DNA from: Macrothele yani
Lineage: Eukaryota; Arthropoda; Arachnida; Araneae; Macrothelidae
Length of the DNA stretch: 64,000 nt
Assembly (NCBI GenBank): GCA_039090855.1
Contig: CM077023.1
Span: 86,217,127-86,281,126 of the forward strand
Direction of reading: 5' to 3'
Shown here in pieces: positions 43,067 to 55,101 of the stretch. The position numbers and the translations under genes were made by a program. The notes beneath the pieces were generated by a model. The model was given only the letters and a program-made list of their open reading frames with translations, was not told where the DNA came from and did not search any database. The number at the start of each line of letters is the position of its first letter. Position 1 is the stretch's first letter.

Positions 43067-44039
43067 CAAATAGCTTTACCCTCGCGCTACGCACAAGTTC
43101 TCGCATGGAGCTATTGCAATGATTAACTTCATACGCATTTAGAAAATTCTTGAGAATATTTTGAATTTGGAGTTCGGGAATATTTTGCTCACCTGTATAG
43201 TTAGGTTCCTGTACTCTAGTTTGCCGATAAATAACTTGAACGTCTTTGGTTGACATTTCCCCCACTAAATTCTATAATTCCCCTCTTAAATAGAAATATG
43301 AATTGCGACACGGAAGTTTCTCTTCCCACACCGCAAACTTGCATTCGAACCTCAGATAATAAATAAGTGCTGTGTTTGCTGTATTGTCAGTGGTATACTC
43401 TCAGTTTTATGATGCAAGTGGCTCATGAGCATGGGAGCCCATATAGGGCTCCAAGAGAAGGCATTTATCCTTCCCTGAAAATCAGTTCACTCTCTTTCTG
43501 TCCTTGGAGGGTACTTCAGAAATTTTCGCGATAACACTAACTCTGTTTGCTAATTTTTCTGTAGAACTTCTGGCAACGGGATTATCAGAAAAAAATAGGA
43601 AAAACGTCGGAAATTTATGGTAGAAAGTAATAATGAATTTTTTTATTGCATATTGAAAAAGAGCGCACGTACGTTAAGCAAGTGAAAGTATGAAAAGTTA
43701 AAAATGGAAAATAGATCAACCTCTACAGCTGCTATTCACTACTGGACAAAGATATCTCGAAACTTTTTCCAGAAATTTGTCTCTTAATGACCAGTTTGGT
43801 GATATTTGGGGTTTCGAGGCGCAAGTGACATAAGTGGCCAAAATCATACAAAGAGTGACAAAGAAATTTTCTTATGGTCCTCATACATGTGTATGCTGTC
43901 TAATTTCATTTGTCCATCTTACTTATGTAGTTAAGTGGGTCTTCCAGTTTCCAATGAAATTTGTGCGTTGAGAATATGGTAAAAAAGGTTAGATAAAACG
44001 GGAAGACTCAGAGATATTTGCGTATGGTTTTTTACGCGT
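43067..44039. other. no gene; possible terminal repeat
   Basis: CTCATGAGCATGGGAGCCCA at 43,430-43,449 is the near-complement of a segment at about 44,955-44,975. The pair encloses R1 copy 2. Otherwise nothing recognised. Confidence 0.4.
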
Positions 44040-44900
44040 TCCAACCGTAGGTTGAAGAAGAGTATATGCTCCAGCTTTGTCCGTCTGTCCGCACGATAGC
44101 TCGCGTAAAAATGGTTGATTTCGATGAAGTTTTAGTATGCGGTAGGTGATAACTGGGAACGAACCTAATTGAAAATGGGCGAAATGGTGTCAAAAGTCAG
44201 GACATAGGAGCGAGATCCATTCCATCGCCCTTATGCGTCATAACTTACGTAAAAATGCTTCGATTGCGACAAAACTTCGTCATGTTGTTCCGGAGGTACA
44301 CTGAATCGGTTTTGTTGAATATCATCGAAATGGGGTCAAAGGTCAAGGCACAGGAGTGAGATTTATTCCACAGCCATTATCCTGATAACTTAACTAAAAA
44401 TGCTCCTATTGCGACAAAACTTTAGCATGCTGTTCCGGAGATACATTGAACCGGTTCTGTTGAATATCATCAAAATGAGGTCAAAGGTCAGGGCACAGGA
44501 GCGCGATTTATTTCACAGCCATCATCCTCATAACTTGACTAAAAATGCTCCTATTGCGACAAAACTTTAGTATGTTGTTCCGGAGGCATACTGAACCAAT
44601 TCTGTTTAATATCATTGAAATGGGGTCAAAAGTCAGGACATGGGAGTGGGATCCATTCCATCGCCCTTATGCGTCATAACTTACCTAAAAATGCTTTAAT
44701 TGCGATAAAATGTTATCATATTGTTCCGGAGTATACTGAACCGGTTCTGTTGAATATCATTGTAATGTGGTCAAAGGTCAAGGGACAGGAGCGAGATTTA
44801 TTCCACAGCCATTATCCTTATAACTTGAGTAATGATTTCTGGTATGTTGGAAAGCGTATCATAATCAATGCATTGTATGATTTTACTGACTTGTTGTGGG
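44040..44900. repeat. R1 repeat, copy 2
   Basis: Leader CGTAGGTTGAAGAAGAGTAT, then five units of about 145 bp (TCAAAGGTC-type motifs near 44,181, 44,328, 44,471, 44,617 and 44,762). The same tail as copy 1 follows (CATAATCAATGCATTG, GATTTTAC). One unit more than the visible part of copy 1. Confidence 0.85.
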
Positions 44901-45889
44901 CTATATGTTATTGGTAGTTACAATTTTTGTTTGCTCCATCCTCAAGTCTAAGCTGTGGGCGCCCATGCTCATGAGGAGGGCCCAATACCTTTAGTGCTTC
45001 AGATGACGACAATCAGCACGAAAGCCTGTAATATTTCCATTGATATTAACGTTTAGCTGTTAGAGTAGCTAACACTCAACCAAGCCATGTGAAAACTACT
45101 GTTTCCGGCCCTTCTCGTTTCTTTTTGCTGAAGCTGATACCTTTGAATTTAGGACAAGATACAATTTTTTAAGCAACGGGCGTTTATGTTAGTCACTTTC
45201 ATGTTGAAGTTGAAAAGATGTAATTTTTTTTTCTTTTTTACAAATAAAGTGCGCGCGATTTAAAAGCGACAGCGTTTTTCTAGATGCATATTTGAATTAT
45301 TCAGTTTATTTTTAAACTGGTTTAACTCTCCATCAACCATTCCGGCATGAATGACTGGATTTAGAAATTATTTAATATTTACTATTAAAAAAAGCTTGGT
45401 TATTTTCTCTTAAAAAACTTACTTTTACCTGCGTACTGTCTTTCAAGATCAAATATGAGAAAAGCTCAAAATGCAATCGGCCATTTAACTGGTTAATTGC
45501 ACTTTTCGAAACATCTGTCTTAAATCGCCACTGTCTTTTAAGGCCCAAGCTACCACGTGCTTTTGGTGGAAATTCAAGGTGAAGCAAAACCTCATTTGAA
45601 AACATTAGCTGAATCTCTGTTTTTTGGTGGATTTTTTTATGCAATTTTTTATTCTTTTGAATGAAAAGTTGCCTAAAATATTACTGCGGAATAAATTTGT
45701 ACTTTTTAGTATTTTATCGACATAAATGCCAAACTGCGAAGAAGTGAAATTTCATTTCGCTGTAATGAAGATTCACGCAGACCAAATGCAGGCACATTTA
45801 AATTGAGTGAAAGTAGCTTTTTTCTGTAAATTTTTACAAACTGATAAATTGCAAGGTTCCTCGGGAAACAAAACACAAAAAGTGAGATA
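44901..45889. other. no gene recognised
   Basis: AT-rich; nothing recognised. Confidence 0.5.
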
Positions 45890-45897
45890 CCTCTCCG

Positions 45898-46151
45898 CAG
45901 GGGCGTACCTAGAATTTTTTTCAGGGGGGCGACCGATAATTGAAGGTTTTGAAATCCCCAGGACAAAATAAAAGTTATTGAAAAACAGAAAAAAAAATAA
46001 AGCATTATTTTCTATTGTAAGTTGATTCACTTATATTAAATTAAAGCATTTTTTTCTAATATAAGTCACATTTTAACAATGACATGAAACACTTTGGGGG
46101 GGGGGGTGAGGCAACCTGGCATCTCCCTCCCCCCCTCTAGATACGTCCCTG
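45898..46151. mobile_element. hAT-type MITE, 254 bp, with 8-bp target duplication
   Basis: Left end CAGGGGCGTACCTAGA and right end TCTAGATACGTCCCTG form an imperfect inverted repeat of about 16 bp. The flanks CCTCTCCG (45,890-45,897) and CCTTTCCG (46,152-46,159) differ by one base. G/C-rich subterminal blocks enclose an AT-rich centre. No coding. Confidence 0.9.
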
Positions 46152-46159
46152 CCTTTCCG

Positions 46160-48207
46160 AATTGTTTGATTGTTGAAAACAGCCATTTAAATTTGTTTGA
46201 TTGAATATTATCTGTGACATTTAATATTTCAGGTAAATTATATTACAACAGTCAACTATCCCAAATTGTTTGATTTCAGCCAGCATAAGGTTAAGGCAGG
46301 AAACAGAATAATGTTATGGATATTTTACATTGCCCTATGTATATATTGTGTTAAGCATATTTCCGCTGCCAAAAATACCTTTAACTACTCGAATGATACT
46401 AAATGCAACCTCTTTCTTTTTAGTAATATACATCCTTTTTTTTTGCATTGTAAGAAGGTGCATAAAAATCTTTCCATTTACGTCATTTAAATATATCAAA
46501 AAGAGACAAATTTTCTCAGTGTAGATTTTGTAATAAATCATACATCGTTGTAATTATGCAGCACGCACTAAGTAAAAGAATATAAAGCAGCTATTTGCAG
46601 AAGTAAAAATTCGCGAATGCAGGCATTTATATCACAGATAAATATTTTCAGTACCTGCGATTTATGAAGCAATATAGAGACAAAAAATGCTTCAGAGAAA
46701 GAATGAGTTCTGTAATATTCATCCCAGTAAATTTTTGTGGTTACTGCAGCAGAAACTTTTGATTTGATTAAAGTAAAGTTAAAAAACAACAACTCCTTTG
46801 AGATGATTTTGCATACAAAGTGCTGTAAACTTCAGCTGGTTGAGAGTTTCTTGTGAGTCAACTGGAACTCCATGACGCGTTTTAGAGATCAAAGAAACAT
46901 CTTTGTCTGTAATTATTGGATGAAATTCAGAAAGGCTTTGTGGTTTTCTGAATACTGAAAACAGGAAATAAATTTTCAAGGTTTGATAGCTTGCATAACT
47001 AAAAAATAAAATGGAAATAGTGTCACTCAGTCTGAAGTTTGAATATATTAAACTCAACAGAACAAACTGTACAAAAAAAAAAAAAAAAAGAAAAAAAGAA
47101 GAAGAAAAGGAAAGACATAAATTGGGGAAAGGAGAAAAGAAGATTTCGTGTGTTACAGTCAATGCGATGAGTTTCTATTCAGGGCATTCCCTTAATCTAC
47201 GCATGGAATAATTTTCATAAAAATAATGATTTGAGATTAAAAAGAGCATATGTATTGAAAAAAACCCTTGAAGATATGAGCAAACGAATGACTGATGAAC
47301 ACTAAAAATGTGTTTACTTTTGCCGTTACAAGAGATAAAAATTCCCTAAAGTTATAGTTGATTCCTCGAAGCAGATGTACTTTTTCCTATTGTTTCACTT
47401 CAGATAATATAAGTCATCGTGAAAAATAAAACTCTAAAACAACAGACGTAATTTCTCCGTTTCGGTATCTTCAAAATGACGCGCTAGAATTAATTTTGTT
47501 CTTTCTTCCGCTGAATGCATTTCTGTCTTAGAAGATAAAATGCTAAGCAGTGAAGCAATCATCAGGCAGGCAGATATAGGTCATCCACTAAAACGCGGGA
47601 ATTTTATTTCAGGCAATAAATATATTTTTGAATTAATATTAATATTCTTGAGCACGAAAACATAACTTTTGTCATCTAATAGAATAGGTAAGAAGTAAGG
47701 AATTTTCTTTCCGTATGCCACGGAAAGCTATAATTGTGAAAATTTTGGGTACGAGAGTACTCTAGATTGTGTCGCCATCTTTCGGAGAGCGTCCGCACCA
47801 GCAGATTCTACCCGGTTTTCCGATTGAGACGCGTTTTTAAAATTCCAGTTTTGCCCAACACGTTACAGCTGCTAGAACATAGCTGACGCCTCAAAAAACA
47901 GTTAATATATATTTTCGCTCTGTTGCATCTCATCCTATGTACGATTAGCTAGTTTTTTGTGACAGTCAAATTAATTGTGCCTACACAAACATGTTTTATG
48001 AAACACCCAAGGGCGAGATGGAGACTTTGCGGGGGCCCGTGGCAAATTTTAATTGTGGGCACTAGAAAATAAATCGCATATTTCAATAAATTCGCTACGT
48101 GAAAAATGTCGTCCGTAAAGACACACACGAAAAATAAATGATTATCTCAAAGAAGTATTTGTTTTAAGCTTAAGAAAAAGGCCGTGCTATGGATTGAAAG
48201 TTCCAAG

Positions 48208-48238
<31 letters not shown>

Positions 48239-49999
48239 TACAGACAGAGAGAGAGAAAGATAGTAAAAAGTGTTAAGATCTGCGGGGAGAGGGAGGTTGA
48301 GGTTATACTGTAACTCTAAATAAAAACCTCCTCACAAAATGATAAAAAAGATACCTGCGTAGCGAATATTTTTGTGTAGGAAATAATAAGGATCCCCCTA
48401 AAATAAATTCGTATAAATAGTTTTCCCCCCTGATACATGTTTTAATGATTGATTTTAATGCAAAGCAGAGTAACTGACAAATTAGGGACTTTTTTAACTT
48501 TTATGCATGCTCATACATGAAAATTGCTTTTTTTTTTTTTTTTTTTGATTTCTAATGTTTTGAAAGTCACTAAATAATTAACCTCCATATATAGCCAGAA
48601 ACCAACTTTGATATTTTTCTTTCTATTTCTTTAAATTCAAGTATCTGGTTTGCAAACAAATTGTTGAATATATAAAAGTATGGACCACAAAATGATGTAA
48701 TTTAATTTGTTATTTCATGAATGCGGAAAATATTAAGGTGGTTAAATAATCATTTGAAATCTGAAAATCTCAGTATCTGTACGTGAAGGACGATAACCTA
48801 TTCGAAAATGGCGGAATTGAAGAAAAAAAACTTTAAAACATACCTTCTTAAGGGCCTCGAGCCATGAAACTTATATAAAAAAATAATATAAAAAATTCTA
48901 CTGAAAATTACTTTTTCCCTAAACAGCGGAGCCTATTGAAGGCGCGAGGCCCAGGATCAGGGGCGGATTAAGGGGACCAAACCAGGCCGGGAATTTTAGT
49001 CTTGTGGTCCACTATTGAGTCACATGTACCAGCATGGGAACAACTCATAAAATCTGTAATAAAAAAATTCTGTTAAATCCCGGATTAAACAGAACTGTTA
49101 TGCATTGTAAAACAAGTTGGACAGTGAACAAATTTAAATAACAATTTAACGGTGAAACGATTTTAAAAATGTTGCTTATGATTGAGTGTAGTAGCAAAGC
49201 TCTGCAAAACATAGTGTTTTTAGCAGGTATTTTTTCTTTAAAAATTTAGTTTTGACAAAAAAAAAAAAAAAAAATACTAGTCCCTTGAAGAACCCATTTC
49301 AAACTAAATCATCACGAAAATGACTCTGCAACTTGAACTGTACACATAACACATAGCAATTTTTGTACGCAATAACTTATTACATTAATTTTGTCACTCA
49401 TTGCCTACTGCACAATAGTATTTATATCTACTCCTTGAACGTAAGCCTCTTTTAAGTCCACCCATTATTTTTGAACCACAAACCACAAATTTGGCCAACG
49501 AACCCCATTTTTGACCCACGACCCAATACCGGTAAATCGTTGTTTCTTTTAAAATCGATGGGGGTAAATTACGAATTTTGGAATATTTCTGCGAAAGAAG
49601 CGCTTTGCGCACTGTGTAATTCTGTGGAAAACTGAGTGGAAATGATGAGCCATCAGAATGGGTACCAGTGACTTCTTCAAAATTACAAAAGCAATGACCC
49701 TAGGCACCAAGTCCAACGACCTACATCTAACTATCGTTAGCTTTAGCTTAATTAATTTATAAATAGAGTGCTTTGTCCAGTGGCGCTTTTCTCATGTAAG
49801 TACAGAGAATTTTGCTATGTCATCTCACAGAAAAAAACCTAATGTATAGACAGAATTTTTTTTTTTTTTTTAAAGGAAGCAACTTTTCAGACAGAAATAA
49901 AGCTCAAATGAATTTAACGAATGTTATTCATGCGCACCAGAATAATAATTATTTCGCTCCAAAATATCCAAGCAAAAAGAATACGAGAAAGTGGGTCAT
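46160..49999. other. about 3.8 kb without recognisable gene
   Basis: AT-rich. Contains poly-T and poly-A tracts (46,438; 47,073; 48,530; 49,260; 49,858) and a GA repeat at about 48,208-48,240. CAGGGGCGGATTAAGG at 48,958 resembles a hAT terminus without a partner. No open frame shows recognised motifs. Confidence 0.5.
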
Positions 50000-50108
50000 T
50001 TCTCAAGTGGTCTACCGGGAAACGTCCCGGGATACCGGTGGGCCAATCCACCCCTGCTCAGGATGGTCGTATCGGTTTTCCCGATGGCCCAGCCGGCCCT
50101 GGAAACAC
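50000..50108. repeat. GC-rich block with hAT-like termini
   Basis: The minus strand contains CAGGGGTGGATTGGCCCACC, a common start of hAT-like elements. A few bases away is a second end-like string, CAGGGCCGGCTGGGCC. The block stands out as GC-rich in AT-rich flanks. Matching opposite ends were not found. Confidence 0.45.
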
Positions 50109-51063
50109 CGCTGTCTGAATATTCCAAAATCTTCTGAAGCAAAAATAATTTGAAACATTTTGCTTCAAAAACTCAAAACTAAACAGTTGCGTGTAGATAA
50201 TCAAACTCACCTGACCTTTAAAAAACTTTACCGACACATAAGTTGATCCTTTAATTAAAGGAGTTTTGACGTGCGACCTCTTTTAAACTTTTATTGCTTT
50301 GACTTACATGGTGTTACTGTAAAAATATCGACCGGTTGCAAATTCATCTAATGTACCATTAAGACAGGAGACTCTTATACAGTGACTTTGTACTAATTAT
50401 TTTACTTAATTTTGTTTAAAAAAACACTCACTATGCTGTGAATTCATGCTTTCAATAAGTTTTTCAAAAATTGGACATGAAATTTTCGTAAAATTGAACA
50501 CATTACATTGAAATCTGAAATACTTTCCGTGTTTTCGATTAAATGGGAACTCTTTGTTTCTTATGAGCAGAAAAGATGGACCAACTTCTTTTAATCAAAT
50601 CATTCAGTAATTAAAGTAAAGGCAGGGTTTGTAGATAAATGGTACAGATTGATATCAGGGTCCATCCGAGAAGTAGAAATGGTCGTATAGATTTCTGCGA
50701 CCCCCCTCCCCCTCCCCAACACACACACACCAGCGCCTTGCCGCGCTATTGCGACACAAAAAATATTTTCAGAATGTTAACTTTTTTTATCTGTACTTCC
50801 TATAAAAGTAAACGATCTGAATATGTATTGGCCTCCTAACCACTATGGTTGATATGTACTTTTCCATCCAGCATTTTTTTAAATGTTATTTTAAAACCCC
50901 ATGTATTCGTTCATTTCTTAACGGAAAATAAATTCAGGACAATCTTCCAGACCACGGCAGTGAAAAATTCTAGTCAGACGGTAATCAACATTCAAGTCCT
51001 TAAATGTTCTCTTATTTTCGGAAAGTACGAATTAAAGTTAATTTTAAAATAACACGTATATTG
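50109..51063. other. no gene recognised
   Basis: AT-rich; a C/CA-rich patch at about 50,700-50,730. Nothing recognised. Confidence 0.5.
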
Positions 51064-51190
51064 AATATCATCGTCATCATTGTCAACCATTATCAATTCA
51101 CTGCTGGATGAAGGTCTACCCAAGTTCCTTCCACAACTGTCTGTCTTTCATATTTTAAACCGGCAGCCCTCTTCTGGTAACATCAGTAGA
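51064..51190 (-). repeat. LINE 3' end fragment
   Basis: Reads (ATC)n-like start, then CAACCATTATCAATTCACTG and CTGGATGAAGGTCTACCCAA. These are the 3'-terminal words of the LINE family also seen at 51,343, 51,840 and (plus strand) 59,850-59,925. Confidence 0.7.
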
Positions 51191-51342
51191 AAATTCAACA
51201 ACTTTTAAAATAGAGTTTTCGTAAAATACTAAGGCACTATCGGAAGCATCCATATTCAACATGATTTATTTTTGACGTTGTCACAAAGATACGAAATAAA
51301 TTTGCCCTAATATTTGTATAGAGCCCGAAGGATTATTTTATC

Positions 51343-51505
51343 AGTGATATCACCATTATCATCATGATCAACCATTATCAATCTACGGACGGATGAAGAT
51401 CTCCCCAAGTTTCTTCCACATGCTTTCGAATTCTATCCACTCATCTTCCATATGACCTTCTTCTGGGTCTTTTCATGTCCCTTGGAAAGCAGTCTAGTAT
51501 TTCAG
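51343..51505 (-). repeat. LINE 3' end fragment
   Basis: Second truncated copy of the same 3' end: CATCATGATCAACCATTATC, CGGATGAAGATCTCCCCAAG, CTTCTGGGTCTTTTCATGTC. Only about 160 bp. Confidence 0.7.
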
Positions 51506-51539
51506 TTGTCCAATGGTGGACAGTTCTAGCAAAACTAAA

Positions 51540-51840
51540 AGAAGCATGGAGAGATGCATGCTTTTTGTGACCAGGAAAGATAAGAAGAGGAACTCGTGGA
51601 TAAGGAAAATGACAAGAAAGGAAGACACCACGATCAGAGTAAAATACCTGTAACGGCAATGGACTGGACATGTTGCCAGGAGAACGGACCACCGAGGACA
51701 ACCGAAATTTAAGGCTGGATTCCGAGGGACAGAAAAGACCCAGAAGAAGACCAAATGGGAGATGGGTGGATGAAATTCGAAAGCATGCGGGAGTGAGATG
51801 GACGAGACAGGCTCAAGACAGACGGTTGGGAAAAAATATG
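51540..51840 (+). repeat. LINE 3' portion, plus strand
   Basis: CTTTTTGTGACCAGGAAAGA to CGAAAGCATGCGGGAGTGAG matches the plus-strand fragment at 59,590-59,830. Encodes decayed remnants after the reverse transcriptase. It ends where an ATC tract (about 51,838-51,855) starts a minus-strand copy. Confidence 0.75.
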
Positions 51841-53430
51841 TCATCATCATCATCATTTTCAGCTATCATCTATCCACTGCTGGATGAAAGTCTTCCCAAG
51901 TTCCTTCCACAAGTGTTTGTCTTGAGCCAGTCTCCTCCATGTCACTCTGACTTGCTTGCGAATTTCATCCACTCATCTCTCACGCGGTCTTCTTCTGGGT
52001 CTTTCCCTGTCCCTTGGTATCTATTCTAAAATGTCGGTTGCCCATAAGTAGTTCGTTCTTCTGGCAATATGACCAGCTCATTGCCATTTCAGGAATTTTA
52101 TTCTAATCACGATATCTTCCCCTCTTGTCATTTTCCTGATCCAAGACTTTCTCTTCCTATCTTTCCTGGTTATATCAAGCACGCACCACTTCATGTTTCT
52201 TTCAGCTGTTCGCAGCCTTTGTATTTCTTTTTCAGTTAAGGTCCATGTCTCTAATACATAAGTAAGAACTGAAAGGACGTGTTGAATAAATACCTTTCTG
52301 TCAGGACGTATCACTAATTGGCTATGTATAGTATTCTTTCTTCCAAATGCTCTCCAACCAAGTTTTACACGCCCTATTAATTTCTTCTTCGATGCGCCCT
52401 TCACTTGATATCTGTTGTCCAAGGTAAATGTAGTCATCGGTTCATTCATCAATCACTAAATCTTCATTTCTTGTAAAAGTGTTTCTAGATTTATTCCATC
52501 AATCCCTAAATCTTCATTTCTTGTAAAAGCATTGTGCATCAGTTTTGTTTTCTGTAAATTAATTTTTAAGCCTAATTCTTTTCTCTACTTTCCAAAGTTC
52601 CTGGATCATACACCGCAGCTCTGGGGAGTATAACGTAAAAGTCTTGTCGTACTGCTACGTTATGTTAAAACATCACCATACTATGAAATAGTTCCTAAAT
52701 TAAACCCTAACGGCCAGACGAAACATTTAGAAAGCAGAAGTCAAACTTACGGAAAAGATGCTTTATTTCTCGATGTAGCACTTCCATAATAAATCGGTAT
52801 CAACATTAAACACACCACACACCAACAACGCTGCGTTCCACATTAATCGCTCTCCAACACAACGCTTTTTTAAGCAACAGTTTACTCGTTGTTTATATAT
52901 CTCGTTCTTATCAAATAACCGGTATACGTCACGTTCATTCAACCTCAAATATGTTGCCAACAGTATTCGTTTGAGAGAAAAGATATCACGTTAAGTGTGA
53001 AGTATAACTGAGAATAAACTCAAGATTTACATAGGGAAAGAAACTAAAAAGAAAATTTTATTTAGAATATACGTCACAGGAGGTACTTGAAAAATAAATA
53101 TGTCGTCAGCAAAACGACGGTGGGTTAAAAAATCTCCACTGATTTTTATCCACTTATCTTTCCAGTTCAATGGTTGAAAGATATTCTGCAAAGTGTCATT
53201 GTAGAGTTAGGGAGATATGGTGTTACCTTGTCTCGCTCCCTTACCAATTCTTATACGTGCTGTAGGCTATCCTCGAATAGTCTAACCCTTGCCCTTGCAT
53301 TTTGATAAATGTCATTAATAATATTAATGTATGCATCTTCAATACCGCAGGATTTCAAAAACATTAGAACTGCTGATGGTTTCACAGAATCAAAAGTCTT
53401 CTCAAATCAATAAGAACCATACATAATGTA
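51841..53430 (-). pseudogene. LINE reverse transcriptase, minus strand, interrupted
   Basis: Read from 53,430 down: a palm stretch (SVKPSAVLMFLKSCGIEDAY, INDIYQNARARVRLFEDSLQ), then LTHRRFADDIFIF (catalytic FADD box) at about 53,105-53,140. After a non-LINE segment (about 52,637-53,096) it resumes with PELRCMIQELWKVEKR, LKINLQKTKLMHNAFTRNED and VKLGWRAFGRKNTIHSQLV. VLSVLTYVLETWTLTEKEIQ follows, and the 3' end with an ATC tract at 51,840. Several frame changes and a local duplication near 52,450-52,535 show it is dead. The endonuclease domain is absent. Confidence 0.85.
52637..53096. other. insertion of unknown origin inside LINE
   Basis: About 460 bp with no reverse-transcriptase similarity, lying between the FADD box and the following ELQ..IQEL segment. 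No terminal repeat, A tail or known motif was recognised. Confidence 0.6.
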
Positions 53431-54156
53431 TAAATAATTAAATATGTATCCTCAATACTGTTGATAGTTTCCTTTCGAGATAGAACAATTCAGTGAACAC
53501 AGAGTTTGACATAGTGCGTACTTGCAACCGCAATTGTGAAAACTCTGTCGAAGATGTTAAATGTGTTTCTAAATTTGTGTTTCTGTAAAAATGTCGGATG
53601 ACATACAAGGACCTAACAGCGTATTTTTTTTTCAAAATGTGTGCAAATAAATGAAAAAAATCAGTTGCCGTTGGACATTCCACAGAAATTATATAAAAAA
53701 AGAAAAAAAAACCCGCCCCGTGTAAAATCTATATAATAGGCTACGTTGAAAATTAATGTAAGTACATTGCCGTCTATGCACGATAACATAGTTTAAAAAT
53801 CTTTAATGTAAAAACACCTTAATCATAAAAGCATTCACATAAAAGGCACACTAGAATCTTTCAGATCCGCAACGGATCCATCCTCAGGTGTAAGTCTGAT
53901 GGTTAGATCAGCAGGGTATATACACAGTGGGATGAGATACACAAATGACGTAGGATGTAATGAAGGCATGCGCACTACAGAGACATAAAAGTTCAAACAG
54001 GCGAGTGTGTTATTATTCAAAGTTTATAAAAATGTTTTTAGAAGCTGCTATCTGTAACAAAAATCTCTAGGGATTATGAATGAAACTTGGGTAATCGTCG
54101 TTACAGCATTGGTGGCGATGAGCGAAAATCTGCAGACTCTCAGTAAGTAGGGTTAG

Positions 54157-54651
54157 ATGCTTAGATTTGGGAGTGGTGAGAATTTTGGTTTTTTCCCACA
54201 ATGGTTGACTGTCAATAGGATCGTACAAAAAATTCAAGAACGTACCACCTGCTCCTTAATTAACGTTAATAAACGTGACATTCGCTACGTGGGATCTGTA
54301 CCTTATATCCCGATTGTTATAAACAATCTGAAAAATATTTGTAAACCTTTTGATCTTAATTTTGGAATAAAAACACGCAATATTTACTCCATCATAAAAA
54401 AAGACAGAGATCCCGTACAGCTATCAGACAAACATGGAATCTATGCAATACCTCTCAAAGCTATCGAACCTGGAACGAAGGACTTACTCTATATCGGTTC
54501 AACAACTCGTAATCTGAGTACTCGCCTTAAGGAACACAAATATAATATAAAAACTTGCTCTTCCAATACAGCTATGTCACGTTTACTCCTTAACGAACCT
54601 TTTCAACCATTGTGGAAAAAAAACCATAATTCTCACCACTCCCAAATCTAA
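54157..54651 (+). CDS. GIY-YIG endonuclease domain of a Penelope-like protein (fragment)
   Basis: The frame is open over 164 codons, but the genuine Penelope-like part starts near residue 35. RDIRYVGSVPYIPIVINNLK and then SIIKKDRDPVQL match the linker before the endonuclease. KHGIYAIPL (GIY strand), DLLYIGSTTRNLSTRLKEHK (YIG strand with catalytic Tyr and the Arg-containing helix) follow. The first 17 residues are antisense reading of the left arm, and the last (KKNHNSHHSQI) run into the right arm. The domain lacks the final EI..HP.N.N helix. The nuclease would nick target DNA for retrotransposition; this copy cannot act alone without the reverse transcriptase. Confidence 0.8.
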   Translation: MLRFGSGENFGFFPQWLTVNRIVQKIQERTTCSLINVNKRDIRYVGSVPYIPIVINNLKNICKPFDLNFGIKTRNIYSIIKKDRDPVQLSDKHGIYAIPLKAIEPGTKDLLYIGSTTRNLSTRLKEHKYNIKTCSSNTAMSRLLLNEPFQPLWKKNHNSHHSQI

Positions 54652-54924
54652 GCATCTAACCCTACTTACTGAGAGTCTGCAGATTTTCGCTCATCGCCAC
54701 CAATGCTGTAACGACGATTACCCAAGTTTCATTCATAATCCCTAGAGATTTTTGCTACAGATAGCAGCTTCTAAAAACATTTTTATAAACTTTGAATAAT
54801 AACACACTCGCCTGTTTGAACTTTTATGTCTCTGTAGTGCACATGCCTTCATTACATCCTACGTCATTTGTGTATCTCATCCCACTGTGTATATACCCTG
54901 CTGATCTAACCATCAGACTTACAC

Positions 54925-54953
54925 CTGAGGATGGATCCGTTGCGGATCTGAAA
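54925..54953 (+). other. hammerhead-like core (tentative)
   Basis: In the right arm, CTGAGGA (fits the hammerhead CUGANGA) is followed by a 6-bp stem GATCCG/CGGATC with a TTG loop, and then GAAA at 54,950-54,953. An identical inverted copy lies at 53,859-53,887. Hammerhead ribozymes are known in Penelope-like terminal repeats. Here one unpaired base flanks the stem and stems I and III are not evident, so activity is doubtful. Confidence 0.35.
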
Positions 54954-55101
54954 GATTCTAGTGTGCCTTTTATGTGAATGCTTTTATGATTAAGGTGTTT
55001 TTACATTAAAGATTTTTAAACTATTTTATCGTGCATAGACGGCAATGTACTTACATTAATTTTCAACCTCCTGCACGAAGTGTGTTTTTTACGGACTCAT
55101 A

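Noticed and set aside
44615..44917. 100-codon open frame in R1
   Set aside because: Similar frames occur in each repeat unit only because the units are repeated; no conserved stop or start and no motif.
48958..49020. hAT element starting CAGGGGCGGATTAAGG
   Set aside because: No matching opposite end or target duplication was found.
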